DNA of 64,000 nucleotides from Paenibacillus sp. FSL H7-0737 (lineage in GTDB: Bacteria > Bacillota > Bacilli > Paenibacillales > Paenibacillaceae), in contig NZ_CP009279.1 in assembly GCF_000758545.1 (NCBI RefSeq), forward strand, positions 5,704,001-5,768,000, written 5' to 3'. The translations under genes and the position numbers were made by a program. Under the pieces are notes generated by a model. The model did no database searches. It saw only the letters and a program-made list of their open reading frames with translations, and was not told the DNA's origin. The first letter of the stretch is position 1; every line of letters starts with the position of its first letter. Positions 36,301 to 43,160 of the stretch are shown here, one piece after another.

Positions 36301-37863
36301 GTATGAAGATTGAGGTGCAAGTCCTTCGAGTGGAATATTCATTGCATTCGGAACCGGGGAAAAGTAATAGTCAGAGAATACATTCACAGATTTGCTGCTA
36401 ACTCCAGACCTTTTATCGATAACATTGATCTCATAATGATGCATAGATTGATCATCTTTCGCTTGCTTAAAGGAAAGTAAAGGTACCGTATCCTGATTCG
36501 TTATGTCGAGTTCACTATTGAATACAGGAGCAATCTTATTACGGTTGGCCGTCGTGTACTTGAAATTGCTCTTAATCGCTTCATTCGTTGAGCCTTTTAG
36601 CTGAATGACCCACTTGTCTCCAGCAACTGTACCCGCACTGTTGAATGGAGGCTGCGGCTCAGCCGTCCATTTACCGTCTATGTAGATATCTCCAGGATCT
36701 GCGTTAAACGCAATCCGATCCACCTCAACCCGATCCGCATATACCTCAACGAAGTCGGCCTGACTGACAGGAAATTCAAAACGTCCTTCAAGTCCCTTCT
36801 TAGTCACTTGGGAGTAACCGCGATCGGATTCAATGTAAGACATGGAACCAAGGTTAACTGAAGTGAAATCCTTCTGATAAATGGAGCGATCATCACTAAT
36901 ATTCAGATGGGAATGTCCGGAGAAGGTAATCACTTGAGGATAGTCTTTGAGATCCGTATAAAGATTAGGATTCGATGCCTGTTGCCCATCCATTACCGTA
37001 TTCGATATAGGTTGGTGCACATTCACGAAGATGGGGGTATTCTGATTCTTCGGATCAGCTGTGAGCTCTGCAAGTCTACCCTTTAGCCAATTACGCTGAC
37101 CTGTATCTGAGTTGTAGTTGTTCCCGTTTAAAAATAAGAAATGATAGCCACCGATTTCAGATTCATAATAGCCATTCGGCTGGCTTGTGAACCAGTCCAC
37201 AGGATAATGTTCGTTGACTTTAGCAACGGTGGAATCGTGGTTACCTATAGCCATTCGGATCTGGGTGTTATTCCACTGCTTTCTAGCTAAATTTTGCTCA
37301 AAAATTTCCCGAACCATCACATGATCATTAGGCTTGTCGTTCCCATTATCATTAATCATATCGCCAACGACGAGTATCGCATCCGGGTTCGGGAAAATTG
37401 ACCCTATCGTATCAAAGAATTGGGTGTAACGTGCATCTGCTGAAGCATGTGAGCCTACATGTACGTCAGACATCGCTACAAACTGGAGCAACGGCTTTTC
37501 TTTGGTCTTGATGATATAAGAGAAGGTTACTCCTTTACTAGCTACACCATCTTTGATCGTAATGGCAGACAAATTCGTTGTTTTGGAAATCGAGATCGGC
37601 GCGTTATATTTTAAACTATGAACATCCGGAAGTGTGCCGTCGAGTGTATAGTAAATGTCAGCATTCTGCGTTGCAGTTGTGAGGTGGATCGTCTGCGCTT
37701 CTTCATATCGGCCGGCGGGTACAGAAGTCGTTGGTTGATCTACAGATAGAATCTCAGATTCTTCAGCTGCAAACACAGGGGTGATATTCGGCATCGTGGA
37801 ACCAATCACTGTAAGTGCCAGTAATAATGCAACAAATTTCCTACCTTTTCTGAACAAAATCAT
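30337..37863 (-). CDS. Giant S-layer-anchored protein with two phosphoesterase domains
   Basis: About 2508 aa with a signal peptide ending near PVFAAEE. Approximate domain order: chitobiase-C-like sandwich (45-120); calcineurin-type metallophosphoesterase (125-380) with SDVHVG, GDMIND, GNHD, NVHQP and GHSH metal ligands; LamG-like (560-760); FIVAR-like helices (775-838); F5/8C-like (848-1004); second LamG-like (1011-1234); cohesin-like (1244-1375) plus a single dockerin-like loop (LNADGYVTIGDLA); alkaline-phosphatase-superfamily domain (1418-1718) with GIDGGG, SSSSPNWGSM, DDMDGAGHGDG, LPDHGGG and TSHG; second cohesin-like region; three cadherin-like repeats; three SLH domains (2345-2508). It is probably wall-attached and releases phosphate from organic esters or polymers. 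The start is uncertain: ATG 37863 has GGGAG only 2 nt away, while TTG 37857 has better spacing. Confidence 0.9.
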   Translation of the reverse strand: MILFRKGRKFVALLLALTVIGSTMPNITPVFAAEESEILSVDQPTTSVPAGRYEEAQTIHLTTATQNADIYYTLDGTLPDVHSLKYNAPISISKTTNLSAITIKDGVASKGVTFSYIIKTKEKPLLQFVAMSDVHVGSHASADARYTQFFDTIGSIFPNPDAILVVGDMINDNGNDKPNDHVMVREIFEQNLARKQWNNTQIRMAIGNHDSTVAKVNEHYPVDWFTSQPNGYYESEIGGYHFLFLNGNNYNSDTGQRNWLKGRLAELTADPKNQNTPIFVNVHQPISNTVMDGQQASNPNLYTDLKDYPQVITFSGHSHLNISDDRSIYQKDFTSVNLGSMSYIESDRGYSQVTKKGLEGRFEFPVSQADFVEVYADRVEVDRIAFNADPGDIYIDGKWTAEPQPPFNSAGTVAGDKWVIQLKGSTNEAIKSNFKYTTANRNKIAPVFNSELDITNQDTVPLLSFKQAKDDQSMHHYEINVIDKRSGVSSKSVNVFSDYYFSPVPNAMNIPLEGLAPQSSYIVQVTAVDAYGNRSATLEQSFTAGNEAPELTPIDPSTMWKDLVVDMRLDGNLSDEAKDVTGLASLAGNVSYVDGKSNKAALIAAGNSNYIDLGKRDDLKFGAGSFTVSFWHKGNLSGDQTILSNKNWNSGGNLGWYIGPASTNGMTLNISDGTKRADITASSVGTEWHLFTITADRTNNLAKVYVDGTEKASGSIASLGTQSVDTTFNTLIGVDGNKGNGGATITIDDLRIWKRSLTAMENKALSDSYKGVQLFTFEQLTTLIHDAASFQKNSDKVSGVSYPKDQLDELANQLQKARQLTASNSPTEIDLAYVELQWVYKKIQQAAIYSFIPKNAFTINSFSSYADNENANAANILDNDTATIWHSKWQEPVASFPHWVIIDMKGSKNLTGIGRTSRLSQTALEFPKDFELYASDQLSDLTDPAYLGNPANKAIGTFQKTWKGTRYQDFNILDKAIQGRYVKFVVTSTYNPTALFTSMSEIDFTGSSVLSADTLLQMSFENNLEDQSVNAIPATPVKDPQFVKGRVGQALSIDSKSSALQYVDLGKPTSLQFGKDKNFSFSFWVKSPSVSGDPAILSNKNWDSGANVGYALALKGSALQWNFNTSGESRADAQIPNVVDGTWHHIAISHDRASGRVDFYKDGVPVNVTKVNGTNYQGIASTMTIAGRTGTLDTGLSTMIGNDGTGNYSNALQVQLDELHMYGRTLTAQEVSNMYNSAPPLASIEDFSGSLNLIGAKHTVQGTQFRYNLDLRTPDMTTKVDKAVVEIAYDPEQFEFVSASRATKTDASTPGIVRLELPGGNVYNIENPLEYAKSRISELKFNTLGASGQGIIEVKHADFYTGSTKLTIKAFESAPAVIQIHAKASEDLNADGYVTIGDLALAKGISDEELADMAAQAHYQPYKRVVVIGIDGGGVAVSKDAPYWETPSSKKEKVGDRLEIPAIRNIIEHGAISYTAKTTLPSSSSPNWGSMINGVGYEKHGLYNDDTAAYTYSESWDYPTVFKKIREALPATKQTVFSTWSNIVQGHIEPSVGVEGYSLGDEADVAAFTQYAASGKAKDTSLIFFQLDDMDGAGHGDGFYTKSYYEQIKKTDKNIQTIYDALKNNHLLEDTLILMLPDHGGGKENADGTLGMATSHGQDEPLATTIFFAANGRTVATEDGKEKLLQGGNTRDLAATVLTALGLNPSIGDSHVIDGMFIPQTEQKQSGAADLRFTKLVDAATQKVNGYEVSINNATSDVTAIDLNVDSSSLIFSSIEPAQPGVKIMRKEMVNGMTRIILTSTNGIQADAPILKLGVSPQEKATAVQITQAMIADAKGHETMPNLTTATKEVQISQATLVDLQVNGQSLIGFTPDQMNYAIRVPNNVSVAEVTYKVADPLLSVHVIGGKSLQVGENLVEVHVQAPDGSSNVYTIIVIRESESLPNQILLSDLRMNGETLPAFAPSTLNYKVTVPYSTSVTDITYTAYDPTSVVKITGSGALEVGRNVVMVTVTAQDGLLNIYTIIITRQPEAESSSNADLVDLRVNGTTIRGFASGQYNYELTVPYSTTVTRVTYTAADPMATVSITGSGDLHVGTNMITVTVTAQDGTKQIYTIAVMRENDTSTTPPTGGGNPGSSVTPPVVVKPELPAGVVVIPDELLTKSAEGNIILQLQADKNQVMIPIDQLDQIGNRDLEIQVNGVRAVMSSKVLNELRKLLPSTAKTATILLRMEAIQSNQLTITPPYSRVSDIMDFSLIMSDESGNKYSLKQFPVPVKITLPILNGTNPALAGIYRIEENGSFTYLGGTMNPSKTSLTVDLNHFSQYVVLSFQNSYRDVPEIHWAYKTIQELSAKQIVKGQSDSMFNPSGSITRAEYAALLSRALSLTASRPTSFQDVVAGSWYEEAVNATFEAGIIQGVSEDRFNPNQQITREEMAAMLVRAYAYRTGVKPEASSFHATNDSSKVSSWAVTYVQGALEAMLLMGHQDGNFLPQSMTTRAEAAQSISNLLAKF

Positions 37864-38330
37864 CTCTCCCAAGCATTATTTTATAGTTTTGAATCCCATG
37901 AGAACTCTCCATCGACAAAAGAGCTAACTACCCTTATCTCGGATATATTCGATAACTCCTCCTTTCTTCATCCTATTCAAAGTACATACCATATTATTTT
38001 TTTTGGTAGACTGGGGTCTGCTGTGTTTATTGTAGGTATGGATTATTTGCCTAGCATTAAATATCTGTAAACTTCAAAAGATGCATCCAAAGGCTGTGAT
38101 ATGGGTCAAAACGCCTAACTCAATACCAAAAGATGCCTAATAAACGAATAACATCTGCATATCATTAGCCGAATATGATCACAACAGTAGCCTAATACAT
38201 GCATAATATATGCCCAAAAATACTTTTAGTAATGAAACAAAAACGACCGTTCCTCGAAAAAATACCGAGAAACGGTCGTTGCTTTAACAAAGTTTTATTA
38301 TTTATGTTTACCTGAACAACTCACAATAAA
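37864..38330. other. 467-bp upstream region of the phosphoesterase gene plus fabH terminator
   Basis: Presumably holds the promoter of the giant gene. No clear Pho box, riboswitch or open frame is seen. An isolated AAAGGAGGAG lies near 37960 on the minus strand without a start codon after it. CAAAAGATGC occurs twice, 52 bp apart (38075 and 38127), and short GCCTAA motifs recur between; their meaning is unknown. Confidence 0.4.
38242..38280 (-). terminator. Terminator of fabH
   Basis: AACGACCGTT pairs with AACGGTCGTT, with an inner CTCG/CGAG stem, followed on the minus strand by TTTTTG. Confidence 0.85.
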
Positions 38331-39331
38331 GTTGGCTCCCCTACTTGCTCATCCAAGTTCAGCTCTACCAGTTGACCGGCCTGCGTCAGCCCCGCACCAA
38401 AGCCATACATCAGAATCTTGTGCCCGTTCTTTACTTTGCCTTCACGAATGCCCAAATCAAGAGCTAAGGGAATTGTTGCGGCAGAAGTATTGCCAAAATT
38501 CACAAGACTATGCAGCACTTGCTCCATCGGATAGTTCATACGCTCGCAAATCGGCTCAATCATTCTCATATTTGCGCTGTGTGGAATAAACCAATCGATT
38601 TGCTCCAGACCCACTTCTGCTTTTTCAAGCAGCTGCTGTACACCGAGAGGAACGGTTCTGACCGCCCAACGAAATACCTCGCGTCCGTTCTGTACGAGCA
38701 TCTGTGTATCTACCAGTTCAATATTATTCACCGTATGGGCTAGACCCGTGCGATACACATGATGCGCGCCGCTGCCATCACTAGCTAGCTGAAAGCCTAG
38801 AAATCCCGTCGATTGCTTATCACTCTCCACAAGCACTGCACCAGCCCCATCACCAAAAAGGATACATGTACTGCGATCAGTATAATCTGTAATCTTGGAG
38901 ATCGTATCCGCACCAATCACTAGAACCTTACGGTGCATCCCTGAAGCAACATAGCTATGAGCTGTATGAAGTGCATATACAAAACCCGCACAGGCTGCGC
39001 TCAAATCTATAGCTCCTGCAGTCTGCGGAATATTTAAGCGGTCTTGAATCAAAGAAGCTACTGAGGGAAAGGAAAAATCAGGTGTACTAGTAGCTACAAG
39101 GACCATATCCACATCCTCAACGTTTTTTCCATAACGTTTCATTAGATCCTGTACTGCCGATACACATAAATCGCTTGTGTATTCATCCTGCCGACTAATT
39201 CTGCGTTCACGAATTCCAGTCCGCCCCACAATCCACTCATTATCAGTATCCACCATCTGCTCAAGATCGGCATTCGTCAGTCTTTTTTCCGGGACATAAG
39301 TTCCGATAGCTGTAATTTTTGCACCTGTCAT
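38321..39331 (-). CDS. fabH: Beta-ketoacyl-ACP synthase III (FabH)
   Basis: 336 aa from the ATG at 39331, with AGAGGTG 6 nt upstream. The catalytic triad is complete: Cys114 (DLSAACAGF), His251 (IPHSANMRMI) and Asn281 (NFGNTSAA). The enzyme condenses an acyl-CoA primer with malonyl-ACP to start fatty-acid synthesis. No fabF follows, so it may be a second, stand-alone FabH copy as in B. subtilis fabHB (inference). The promoter carries a FapR-type operator, tying it to lipid homeostasis control. Confidence 0.95.
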   Translation of the reverse strand: MTGAKITAIGTYVPEKRLTNADLEQMVDTDNEWIVGRTGIRERRISRQDEYTSDLCVSAVQDLMKRYGKNVEDVDMVLVATSTPDFSFPSVASLIQDRLNIPQTAGAIDLSAACAGFVYALHTAHSYVASGMHRKVLVIGADTISKITDYTDRSTCILFGDGAGAVLVESDKQSTGFLGFQLASDGSGAHHVYRTGLAHTVNNIELVDTQMLVQNGREVFRWAVRTVPLGVQQLLEKAEVGLEQIDWFIPHSANMRMIEPICERMNYPMEQVLHSLVNFGNTSAATIPLALDLGIREGKVKNGHKILMYGFGAGLTQAGQLVELNLDEQVGEPTLL

Positions 39332-39360
39332 TCCAATCACCTCTTCATTTAGTATCTGAT

Positions 39361-39379
39361 ATTAGTACTTGGTACTAAT
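39361..39379. promoter_or_regulatory. FapR operator at the fabH promoter
   Basis: TTAGTACTTGGTACTAA (39362-39378), extended by one more pair each side, is a 19-bp perfect inverted repeat around TTG. It closely matches the FapR recognition palindrome known upstream of Bacillus fab genes. It overlaps the -10 element of the predicted fabH promoter, so malonyl-CoA-sensitive repression is expected. Confidence 0.88.
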
Positions 39380-39407
39380 TATAACTCTACACCTGCTATA
39401 AAGTAAA
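39378..39407 (-). promoter_or_regulatory. fabH promoter
   Basis: On the minus strand TTTACT (39402-39407) and a consensus TATAAT (39378-39383) are separated by 18 nt. The operator adjoins the -10. Confidence 0.65.
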
Positions 39408-39411
39408 GAAA

Positions 39412-39438
39412 GCCGGTAAAGCAGCATGGCTTCCCGGC
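39412..39438 (-). terminator. Probable terminator of the DUF3153-like gene
   Basis: GCCGG/CCGGC with an inner AAGC/GCTT stem, followed on the minus strand by TTTCTTT. Confidence 0.6.
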
Positions 39439-39463
39439 ACTATCAATACATATCTCGAACCAT

Positions 39464-40177
39464 TTAAGCACGATTTACTTTACGGTGTTTTCTTTTTCTG
39501 ACGAAAAATAGAATCGCAGCAATGATCACCACCACTAGGATGATTAACACGATCACTATGTTCCATACATTTGGCACATAAAGCTGCATTTTGATCGGCT
39601 CCGTATCCCCCAGCGTAACATTCCAGGTAAGTGTTCTGCCTTCATCAACAGCTGCATTATTATCACCAATTAGATCTATTGGCAACGTTAGTTTAAAATC
39701 AAATGCAAAGTTTTTCAACACCGCCCGAATAATCGGCTTTGATAAACTCAATGTCCCCATGTTATCCATAATAGTATCCACATAGCTATTAAATTGAGGC
39801 TGTGCCTCAACATCATACGTGGTATATAACAAATTCTTTTTAGTAACGAGCTGTAGATCCACAATATCCAGCCCCATAGAGGTTGAACCTATATCCTCAA
39901 ATGAAGCGTAATTTTTCTGGATTTCATAGACTGTAGACTTACCTTCTTGTCGTTTTTCTAGCTGAATCCCTTCCTCCTTCAATTTATCTGTCAGACTCTT
40001 CTCCATTTTATCGCTGATCAATGCTTCTGTTCGGGAATCCAATTTCACATTCATTGCTAAATCTACGCTTTGATTCTTATTCACCGTGACGTGAACGGTA
40101 CCATTAGAACATCCCGATATTAGTATCATCATTAAGAGCAGTGTTAGGATCGTCAAGCCTCTCCATTTTAACGGCAT
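39464..40177 (-). CDS. LppM/DUF3153-like lipoprotein with C-terminal membrane anchor
   Basis: 237 aa from the ATG at 40177. A lipoprotein signal ends in LISGC (Cys23). The ectodomain opens with VHVTVNKNQSVDLAMNVKLDSR, the pattern of DUF3153/LppM-type proteins (beta-rich, W/Y-ending strands). A hydrophobic segment (IVIVLIILVVVIIAAILFFV) near 207-226 and a basic tail fix the C-terminus in the membrane. The function is unknown. It is monocistronic, between two terminators. Confidence 0.75.
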   Translation of the reverse strand: MPLKWRGLTILTLLLMMILISGCSNGTVHVTVNKNQSVDLAMNVKLDSRTEALISDKMEKSLTDKLKEEGIQLEKRQEGKSTVYEIQKNYASFEDIGSTSMGLDIVDLQLVTKKNLLYTTYDVEAQPQFNSYVDTIMDNMGTLSLSKPIIRAVLKNFAFDFKLTLPIDLIGDNNAAVDEGRTLTWNVTLGDTEPIKMQLYVPNVWNIVIVLIILVVVIIAAILFFVRKRKHRKVNRA

Positions 40178-40325
40178 TTTCCTCAAACCCTTCAGTAGTA
40201 TGTATTCATAAAACAGGTACCCATGCTCTAAAGGCTAACTCATTTATATCATAGAATCAAATTCTATATGAATGAATAATCAAATTTCAGAACCATCAAA
40301 CTTAAATTTTATACTCGCACAAAAA

Positions 40326-40368
40326 AGAGGCTAACCCTTAAGTAATTATTTACTAATGGGTAGCCTCT
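40326..40368 (-). terminator. Terminator-like hairpin downstream of the MATE gene
   Basis: AGAGGCTA(A)CCC pairs with GGGTAGCCTCT with one bulged A. The minus strand continues into TTTTTT. It lies 280 bp after the MATE stop, or could end an intervening transcript. Confidence 0.65.
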
Positions 40369-40515
40369 CTCCGAAAACATCCCCAAACACCCACAGCTCG
40401 GTGGGCGATTGCGCAGCAGATGGGGATTAGTGCTTGGCGCACTTAGGGTGCTCAGTGGTGCTTGGAATGCTTGATGTTTGTTGTCGCTCGATGTTACTTG
40501 CAGTTCTCAAACTTT

Positions 40516-40600
40516 CTATTGGACTCCAGAGTTGCTATTTTCGAAAAAACGGCTCTTTTGGGCAACTATCGGACCCCAGAGACACTATTGGTGCAAAAAG
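40516..40600. repeat. Dispersed extragenic repeat, two ~28-bp units 50 bp apart (copy A)
   Basis: CTATTGGACTCCAGAG...CTATT at 40516 recurs as CTATCGGACCCCAGAG...CTATT at 40566. A related pair with the same spacing lies at 51618 and 51667. It looks like an extragenic palindromic/MITE-type family rather than a gene. Confidence 0.55.
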
Positions 40601-40649
40601 ACATCATTACACTCCATTGCCCACCATGGTACGGCTTATAGAGTCCCGC

Positions 40650-42047
40650 TCATATAGTTAACGAAGTACTTCTTTTCCCGGCTCCATGTAGTGAGGCATT
40701 CCCTTCACTCAAACCGATATCCGCCTGACGGATAACTTTCCTCCCTCTCCAGCGCATTAGAACAAGCATCCCCCGCACAAATTCATCAGCAATCATACAG
40801 CAGTAGATCCCTGTGAGCCCCCAGCCTAAGCTGATTCCAAACCAGTAAGAACATCCCACTCCAATAATGGACATAGACACGATGGAAGTATACATCGTAT
40901 AACGGGTATCGCCGATGGCGTTCAGCGCATTACCCATGCCCATATTCAACATTTTGCAAGGTTGCAGTAGGAGATTTAGGGCCAGTAGGGAAATCCCAAT
41001 CGCAATAATCCGCGGGTCGGAAGTAAAATAACCTAGCAGATTCCTGCCGAAAAGAAATAGCAGTAACATGTTCGCTGATACAATAGCCAAGCCGATATAC
41101 AGCGTGCGATATGCACTACGATAAGCTTCTTTCAGCTTCCCTGCCCCGAACAAATGCGCGATCTGTATCTGTCCAGCCAGCGCGATTGCATACCCTAACG
41201 TGAAGCAAAAGGACTCTAAGGTATTGAGATAAGTCCGTGCGGCTAACGCTTCTGCGCCCAGTGCGGCTAGAAAGGAATAGACAATCAACTGAGAGAACAC
41301 CCAGCAGGAAGAATTAATCCCTAGAGGCCAAGCAATCCTTATAATTTCCTTGAATAGCTTGCCGTTGAATATACGGAAATCCCTAAGTCTAATCTTAATC
41401 TCGAAGGAACCTCTAAACATGGTATACAGCATGATCACACCGACCAGTCTACTGATAATACTTGAGATTGCGATTCCAGCAAGCCCTAGCTGTGGCAGAC
41501 CGAACATCCCGAATATAAAGGTATAGTTCAGAATAATGTGAATGACATTTATGATGACCCCTGTGTACATTGGTCCTCTGGTGTTCCCTGTATTACGAAT
41601 CGCTGTTCCAAGGGAAGCAATCATCCCCACCAAAAACAGACCGCCACCGACATACGAGATATAGATATTGGACAGTGATAATAGCTCAGGCGATATATTT
41701 AGAATCCCCGCTATTGGACCCGCATAGAAGAACAGGATGATACTCACGACGATACCAAGAATGAGACTAACCGATACGCCCATAATTGCAATCGTACGCG
41801 CTTCGCTGAAACGTTTTGAACCCATTCTTTGCGCGATCAGGATCCCCGCTCCGCCCGCAAAGGTGGTAAAAAGTGTGGTCAACGCACCGAACAATTGATT
41901 GGAAATGCCGACTACGGCGACTGCATCGTCTGAAATACGGCTGACCATGAGCGTATCCACCGTACCTAGCAGGGTCTGTAGAAACACCTCTATAAATATA
42001 GGCCAAGCCAATACCCATAGTCCAAAGCCCTGTCTTTCTTTTTTCAC
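40650..42047 (-). CDS. MATE-family multidrug/Na+ or H+ antiporter
   Basis: 465 aa with about twelve membrane segments. The start is GTG at 42047 with GGGGAGG 8 nt upstream. The N-terminal half has the MatE pattern WPIFIEVFLQTLLGTVDTLMVSRISDDAVAVVGISNQLF, and the second MatE repeat starts near IRIAWPLGINSSCWVFSQ. It should export cationic compounds or metabolites using an ion gradient; the substrate is not predictable. The AraC-type regulator at 42208 is divergent and may control it. Confidence 0.9.
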   Translation of the reverse strand: MKKERQGFGLWVLAWPIFIEVFLQTLLGTVDTLMVSRISDDAVAVVGISNQLFGALTTLFTTFAGGAGILIAQRMGSKRFSEARTIAIMGVSVSLILGIVVSIILFFYAGPIAGILNISPELLSLSNIYISYVGGGLFLVGMIASLGTAIRNTGNTRGPMYTGVIINVIHIILNYTFIFGMFGLPQLGLAGIAISSIISRLVGVIMLYTMFRGSFEIKIRLRDFRIFNGKLFKEIIRIAWPLGINSSCWVFSQLIVYSFLAALGAEALAARTYLNTLESFCFTLGYAIALAGQIQIAHLFGAGKLKEAYRSAYRTLYIGLAIVSANMLLLFLFGRNLLGYFTSDPRIIAIGISLLALNLLLQPCKMLNMGMGNALNAIGDTRYTMYTSIVSMSIIGVGCSYWFGISLGWGLTGIYCCMIADEFVRGMLVLMRWRGRKVIRQADIGLSEGNASLHGAGKRSTSLTI

Positions 42048-42207
42048 TAAATAAACCTCCCCTTAAACCAAACATGCATACTGGACCTAAGAAACAGCAT
42101 ATTTTTTCTTTAGGTCAGACTAAATTATAGATGATATACTTTTGGTGATGGTACAGATTTCAAACCAATAATTTCATTATTTCAACCTCATAAAAGGAGA
42201 TCTCTCC

Positions 42208-43089
42208 ATGAACATTATTAATTTTACCGTCCCGCCAATGCCCTATTATATCGTAAGTGGATTGCATACCTTCTCACCAGGGCATTACCACATGAGCCGC
42301 CACAATATCAAGGTATTTGATTTGCTTGTAGTCAAGCAGGGCTGCCTATATATGAATGAAGGAGGTCTCACCTTTCAGGTACGTGCAGGTCAGGCACTGC
42401 TTCTTCGTCCAGATAGCCATCATTTCAGTACGGACAGCTGCAAGGAACATACCTCTTATTATTGGCTGCATTTTCAGACAGTGGGCGATTGGAATATCTC
42501 CGAGGCTATGGCTACAGCACCAGAGACAGAACACAACAGAGTGGAGCATCCTCTTCATTCAGACGAATTTAATATACGCACTTTTACCTTACAGCTGCCC
42601 CAATATACCTCTCTGCTGCAACCGTCCAAGATGGAGGAACTGCTCTCGCAGCTGAATCAACTAGCGCCTAATTCCCATTTGAGCGATACTCCATTTCAGC
42701 AGCAGCTGCTATTTCAAGAGGTTCTCCAGCAATTATCTGCCTCTCTGCGTCATGAGCGTCCCTCTCCCTCCAAAATATGTGCAGAGCAAGCTGCCTCCTA
42801 TTTGCGCAGTCATTTCCGTGAGCGCATTACAGCACAGCAGCTAGGGGAGAACCTGAACTTTCATCCTGTATATATCGCTCGTTGCATGAAAAAGGAATAC
42901 GGCTGTGCACCTATGGATTACCTGCTGCACTACCGAATTCAGCAGAGTAAGCTATTGCTGATGCAGACCAGTTACACGATTGCCCGGATCGCCGAGGAGG
43001 TCGGCTTCAATCAAGCGCCTTACTTCAGCTCCAGCTTCGTCCGCATTGAGGGAACCACTCCGAGGGAATTCCGCCAGCGCTTCTCGTAG
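42208..43089 (+). CDS. AraC-family transcriptional regulator with cupin-type sensor
   Basis: 293 aa, AAGGAGA 8 nt before the ATG. The N-terminal ~100 residues are a cupin-like AraC-binding fold (QVRAGQALLLRPDSHHF). The double HTH domain (~190-293) ends in IARIAEEVGFNQAPYFSSSFVRIEGTTPREFRQRF, the canonical AraC signature. It is divergent from the MATE gene and convergent with the sugar-binding protein gene, so either could be its target; MATE is nearer its promoter. Confidence 0.9.
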   Translation: MNIINFTVPPMPYYIVSGLHTFSPGHYHMSRHNIKVFDLLVVKQGCLYMNEGGLTFQVRAGQALLLRPDSHHFSTDSCKEHTSYYWLHFQTVGDWNISEAMATAPETEHNRVEHPLHSDEFNIRTFTLQLPQYTSLLQPSKMEELLSQLNQLAPNSHLSDTPFQQQLLFQEVLQQLSASLRHERPSPSKICAEQAASYLRSHFRERITAQQLGENLNFHPVYIARCMKKEYGCAPMDYLLHYRIQQSKLLLMQTSYTIARIAEEVGFNQAPYFSSSFVRIEGTTPREFRQRFS

Positions 43090-43107
43090 TCTCCTAAAAT
43101 ACAAAAA

Positions 43108-43149
43108 AAGGGATGTTCCCCCGCCTTTTTGGCTTAAGGAACATCCCTT
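43108..43149. terminator. Bidirectional terminator between araC-type and binding-protein genes
   Basis: AAGGGATGTTCC (43108-43119) and GGAACATCCCTT (43138-43149) pair over 12 bp. The A-run on the left gives a T-run for the minus strand. Confidence 0.85.
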
Positions 43150-43160
43150 GCTCTTCTTTA

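Larger units (their letters stand above)
40178..40649. other. 472-bp gap with terminator and a two-unit extragenic repeat
   Basis: Contains the promoter side of the lipoprotein gene, a hairpin (40326-40368) and the 50-bp-spaced repeat at 40516-40600. I see no gene; the 75-aa frame across the repeat has no ribosome binding site. Confidence 0.5.

Noticed and set aside
37873..38240. Possible Pho box or riboswitch upstream of the phosphoesterase gene
   Set aside because: I looked for PhoP-type direct repeats and known aptamer blocks and found only weak, irregular motifs. The recurring GCCTAA words do not fit a known pattern.
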